From Adiantum capillus-veneris (Eukaryota > Streptophyta > Polypodiopsida > Polypodiales > Pteridaceae): a stretch of DNA of 64,000 bases. The notes beneath the pieces were generated by a model that saw nothing but the letters and a program-made list of their open reading frames with translations, was not told the DNA's origin and did not search any database. The position numbers were made by a program, and so were the translations under genes. This document shows, piece by piece, positions 59,881 through 64,000 of this stretch (positions are counted from its first letter, which is position 1; every line of letters starts with the position of its first letter). The stretch spans positions 92,237,529 to 92,301,528 of the forward strand of contig CM043959.1 of NCBI GenBank assembly GCA_014529385.2, in the 5' to 3' direction.

Positions 59881-62290
59881 GACTTATGGGTCAACATATG
59901 TCCAAGAGGTTCAGGGTCAAGGAGCTGTGTGATGTTTAGAGAAGATACAAAGAGAGGGCATCTCCCAAAATGCAACCACGAACACTTGCACATTGAGGGC
60001 GTGTGGCATTGCACAGCTAGTTTGGTTGACATGTATGCCAAATATATGTGGTGCATTTCAGAAAGAACAAAAAGTGCTTGCGGAGCTTCCTATTTGGGAT
60101 GTCCTCTCTTGGAATGTATTAAATGTGGGATATGCCCAACTTGTCTCCACAAAGATCTATGATGTCTTCACCAAGGGAGGTTCTTGCAAGCCAAATGAAA
60201 TGCCTCATAAAATTGACATGAAGATAGAGACATAGAAACTAAAAGATCATACATTAGATAAAGTCAAAAGGTCAATATGTGCATCTTCATTTCTATTGTT
60301 TGTCCATACATACATGATATGAATATGTTGAAATTATACAGGATAAAGGAAACAGACTAATGTTAAAAGAGATGGATAAATCATCTACTTCCAGTTAGAA
60401 AAGTTAAAGTTAGCCAAGAAGAAAGCTATTTCAGTTACACAAAAATTTTACTTGATTAAACATACTATGAAAGCCAAGTCATAGAGAAATTAGGATGGGT
60501 GGCAATGTTGCCAATACCTAGGGGAGATGACAAATCTTCATCATAGGATCCCTTAATCGATGAAGTGATTATTCATGAGCAACAAACGATTACAATGGCA
60601 ATTATGGTTATGAGCTTGAAGTACATGTTTTTGGTGGGAATTGGTAGGTTTCAATAGTGTGGGGCCACCAACTATGTAACTACTTCCTGTTTGCGGGCTG
60701 TTTGCAATGTTCTCATGGAGTGCATTGATTACATCCAGCAAAGTTAGGGTCGGGAAGCTCTAGGCTATTTCCAGGAGATGCAAAGAGCGGCATCTAATGC
60801 TAATGTGGGCAAAATAATTCACGATAATACTGCTAGTCAGGGGTTGTTGAAAGAAAACTTCATGCTTGATAGTGCCTTGGTTGACATGTAAGGTGAATGT
60901 AGTGCACTTCACAGAGCACAAAAAGTGCTTAAGGAGCTTCTTGTTTGGGATGTCCTCTCTTGAACTAATTGTGGGATATGCCAAACTTGGCCAAGAAGCT
61001 CACGGCTATTTTTGGCAGATGCCAAGCAAGGATGTCTCTCCAAATGCAATCAGTAGAGTAGCACCAAGAAAGCAGCAATGTTTGCTACACGAGCAAACAT
61101 GAAGAGGAAGAGCGCAACAGATCCGCGAGAAGCTCATGCCTAAAATGCTATATCATGGAGTGCAATGATTGCGCGCTATGTCCAACAGGGTGGGGATAAG
61201 AAAGCTCTGGACTATTTTTAGCAAATGTAGAGAGAGGGAATCTCTCCAAATGCAATCATGTACAATTGCACCTTAAACTCATGTGGCATTACACATCTGT
61301 CTTGGTTGACATGTATGCCAAATGTGGTTCACTTCATAAAGCACAAAATTGATTGAGGAGCTTCTTGTTCGGGATGTCGTCTCTCAAAATGAATTGATTG
61401 TGGGATATTCTCACCTTGGCCAAGAAACTCTGGGCTATTTTCCAAGCGAGGATGTCTCTTTAGATGCAATCATCAGAGAAACACCAAGAAAGCAGCAATA
61501 TTGGCTACACAAGGAAACATGGAGGAGAAGAGCGCAACAGGTCCTCAATAAGATTCATTTTTGGAATGTTGTCTCATGGAGTGCATTGATTGGACGATAT
61601 GAAAAACAAGGCGAGGGTAAGGAAGCTCTGGGTTATTTTTAGTAGATGAAAAGAGAGGGCATTTGTCCAAATGCAATCACGAACACATGAAAATTGAAGC
61701 CATGTGGCATTACACAAGATGCTGATATGGGCAAAAGATTTTGTGATGATATTGTTAGTCAGAGGTTGTTGAAAGAAAACTTCATGCTTGGCACTGCCTT
61801 GGTCCACATGTGTGCCAAATGTGGTGCACTTCATAAAGCACAAAAGGTGCTTGAGGAGATTCCTTTATGGGATGTTGTCTCTTAGAATGCACTGATCGTG
61901 GGATATGATCAACTTGGCCAAGAATCTCATGCCTATTTTTGGTGGATGTGAAGCAACGGTATGTCTCCATATGCAATCACATATGCTTGCATCTTGAAGG
62001 CAAGAGTTGGGGTTAGAAAGCTTTCGGCTATTTTCAACAGATGCAGAGAGAGGCCATCTCTCCAAATGCAATCAAATACACTTGCACATTAAAGCCATGT
62101 TTTATTACACAAGATGCTGATATGGGCAAAATAATTCACGATGATATTGTTAGTTAGGGGTTGTCGAAGGAAAAATTCATACTCGGCACTGCCCTGGTTG
62201 ACATGTATGCCAGATGCGGTGCACTTCATAAAGCACAAAAAGTTTTTGAGGAGCTTCCTATTCGGGGGGAGAAGAGAGGGATAGGATGCG
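59881..62290 (+). pseudogene. Decayed PLS-type PPR repeat array
   Basis: The plus strand encodes, in changing frames with many stops, repeated pentatricopeptide modules: LVDMYAKCGALHKAQKVLEELPIWDVVSW, then LIVGYAQLGQ, then EALGYFQQMQREGISPNAIT, then CTLKACGI. Recognisable blocks lie at 59,900-60,150, 60,730-61,100, 61,190-61,380, 61,385-61,640, 61,640-61,930 and 61,970-62,270. PPR proteins of this class bind organelle RNA, and such arrays are numerous in ferns and lycophytes. Here tandem multiplication of about 270-330 bp units and frequent frameshifts show a pseudogene. No start, E or DYW domain is seen. Confidence 0.75.
60240..60729. other. Non-PPR interruption in PPR array
   Basis: About 490 bp with no PPR similarity separates the first block from the others. 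AT-rich, no open frame of interest, no terminal repeats that I can see. Confidence 0.5.
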
Positions 62291-62310
62291 TGTATTGCAG
62301 AATGGGTAAA

Positions 62311-62314
<4 letters not shown>

Positions 62315-62397
<83 letters not shown>
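62315..62397. repeat. (GA)n microsatellite
   Basis: 83 bp of pure GA at the end of the last PPR-like block. Frames through it give Arg-Glu repeats that are not a gene. Confidence 0.97.
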
Positions 62398-62399
<2 letters not shown>

Positions 62400-62573
62400 A
62401 TTATCCATGAAAGAGAGCAAATTAGAGTAGAATAGAAGTTTTTATATTGAAATGGACTACAAATAAGTTTTTATATTGAAATGGACTACAAATAAGATTG
62501 ATACATCTACAAGCAAGAGAGAAAGGGAAAAAGGATGCAATCATTAATGGTCAAGAGAGAAAGACATCAAGCA

Positions 62574-62753
<180 letters not shown>

Positions 62754-63500
62754 AATGTAGGGCTCATGTAGATAGTGTTGGCATACCTAAGCACCACACC
62801 CAAGGACTTATTGTTGTACAATTGGTAAGAGCCAGCAAGACCCACCATAGGCAGGTCATGTGAGCTAGTGATGTCTGACTGTAGAGCTTTGCAAAATGTA
62901 TACAAAGATGCTTCTTGCATTGAATTATATTTTTAGCTTACTATGTCACTATAGCACGTCACAAGTACATAGATCACGATCCATCACAAAAAATGTGCAA
63001 AAAGCTGAAATAGAACTACACGGAAAGGTCCCCCTTAAGCATAAAGGTCAAAACATCAAAAAACAACCATTTCAAACCTCAAGTCAATGTATTTAGCTTG
63101 CAAACAAGATGTCGCGAACCACATCGAAATCTAGAATGATTACACTTAGATTGTAGAGCAAGAGACAAGGAACACAATGTGCTATTCAAAATCCAATTCT
63201 GATTACCAGACAAGGAGAAAAGCGGACTACAACTTATAGCAGCAAGAAGCTCTCACAGTCAACGTCCAATACTTCCTCAAGCTAATGATTATGTGATTTT
63301 CAAAACTAAGGGTTTTGACTTAAGCGTTAGGGGGACTTTCCCACGGCCATTCGGCCACTTACATGGTGTGTAGGCTTAGAGAGACTAAGAGGGGATGAAA
63401 AAATATATTACAATTGAGAATCCTCATTAGTAGAATTACACCGCTCGTTTTGAAAAAATAAGCGAGCACAACAAGGTTTGTTGTACATCCACCTATTACG
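62754..63500. other. Noncoding spacer
   Basis: No gene is supported. Nothing beyond short AT-rich stretches is seen. Confidence 0.4.
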
Positions 63501-63534
63501 TGTCAGTCCGCTGTGTCCACCAAACAATCATTGT

Positions 63535-64000
63535 TTGAGATGGATTGTGATGCCCATGAAACTTTGCATTGGCAGGGATTAATGTGCTTCCTCCATCCCT
63601 CTAGTGTTTCATGGATATTCGCTATCGTCTCATCGATCCAAGGTGGCACAATCACCAATCTTGTGTCTTTGGGCTCGCTAAGAGCCCAAAGGGTAAAAAA
63701 TTGGCGATTATGCCACCGTAGATTGTCAACACAGATTGTGATGCCCATGAAACTTTTTGAGGGCTAGGATTAGTCTACTTCCTCCACCCTCATTGGTCCA
63801 AGGTGGCACAATCACCAATCTTTTGGCTTTGGGCTCGCCAAGCGAGCAATGGGCAAAAAAAGGTGATTGTGCAGCTGTGGACCGTCAAGACGGATTACAA
63901 TGCCCATGAAACATTGCAAGGTTGGATATTAGTGTAGTTTCCCCACCCCCACAAATTTTCATGGCCATCTGCTCTTGTCTCGTTAGTCCAAGGTGACATA
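63535..64000 (+). repeat. Tandem repeat of 160-190 bp running off the window
   Basis: Three copies begin with GATTGTGATGCCCATGAAAC or a close variant near 63543, 63733 and 63892. Units include 'ggattaatgtgcttcctccat', 'tccaaggtggcacaatcaccaatctt', 'tttgggctcgc' and a closing 'gattgtgcc'-type phrase. The third copy is cut by the window edge. Confidence 0.85.

Overview
The window looks like nuclear DNA of a land plant, most probably a fern or other seed-free vascular plant. The clues are plant-type LTR retrotransposons, a decayed array of PLS-type PPR repeats (59.9-62.3 kb), GT-AG introns, long TC/GA microsatellites and AT-rich spacers. The lineage assignment is an inference from the style of the PPR repeats. 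I see no clearly intact host gene; almost everything is nested mobile DNA and its cargo.

Layout. (1) 1-1.4 kb: Ty1/copia scraps. (2) 1.4-6.75 kb, minus strand: a Ty3/gypsy gag-protease remnant in which a protease-containing segment of about 578 bp is present three times. Its upstream side (6.78-7.90 kb, continuing at 57.59-58.65 kb) carries a repeat of about 285 bp with a 24-bp perfect palindrome. (3) Gypsy-1 (7,904-57,585) is an old plus-strand element inserted in one of those palindromes. Its halves lie 42 kb apart because (4) a 42,105-bp insertion with 17-bp perfect terminal inverted repeats (11,573-53,677) sits inside its reverse transcriptase, with an apparent TT duplication. (5) That giant element has arms packed with a shared minisatellite family, mostly in opposite orientations on the two sides. 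It also carries an FCP1/NIF-like phosphatase, a SET-domain fragment, a split gene with a ParB/DGQHR-like motif, and a large decayed RNase-H-like (DUF7869-like) protein near its right end that is a candidate transposase. (6) Two younger elements lie inside it: a minus-strand copia element (16,158-21,343; 279-bp LTRs with 2 differences; TSD ACCTT) and a plus-strand 12.4-kb gypsy (Gypsy-2, 32,387-44,791; LTRs about 2.7 kb). (7) 59.9-64 kb: PPR pseudogene array, microsatellites and a repeat of 160-190 bp.

How the parts relate. The order of events is host palindromic repeat, then Gypsy-1, then the giant TIR element, then copia and Gypsy-2. Both gypsies share the primer-binding site TGGTGCCCCCACTGAGGACA, a DGG-type protease and a second (archaeal-type) RNase H, which places them near the plant Tat/Ogre group. 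Gypsy-2 has four extra open frames between primer-binding site and gag, made of two paralogous pairs (A1/A2, B1/B2); the homology within each pair is visible by eye and Gypsy-1 has no such module.

The two observations I consider most novel are the giant TIR element with its inverted minisatellite arms and odd cargo, and the duplicated pre-gag module of Gypsy-2. Most of the in-frame stops can be explained by single C-to-T changes (CAG to TAG, CGA to TGA), as expected for methylated, silenced repeats.
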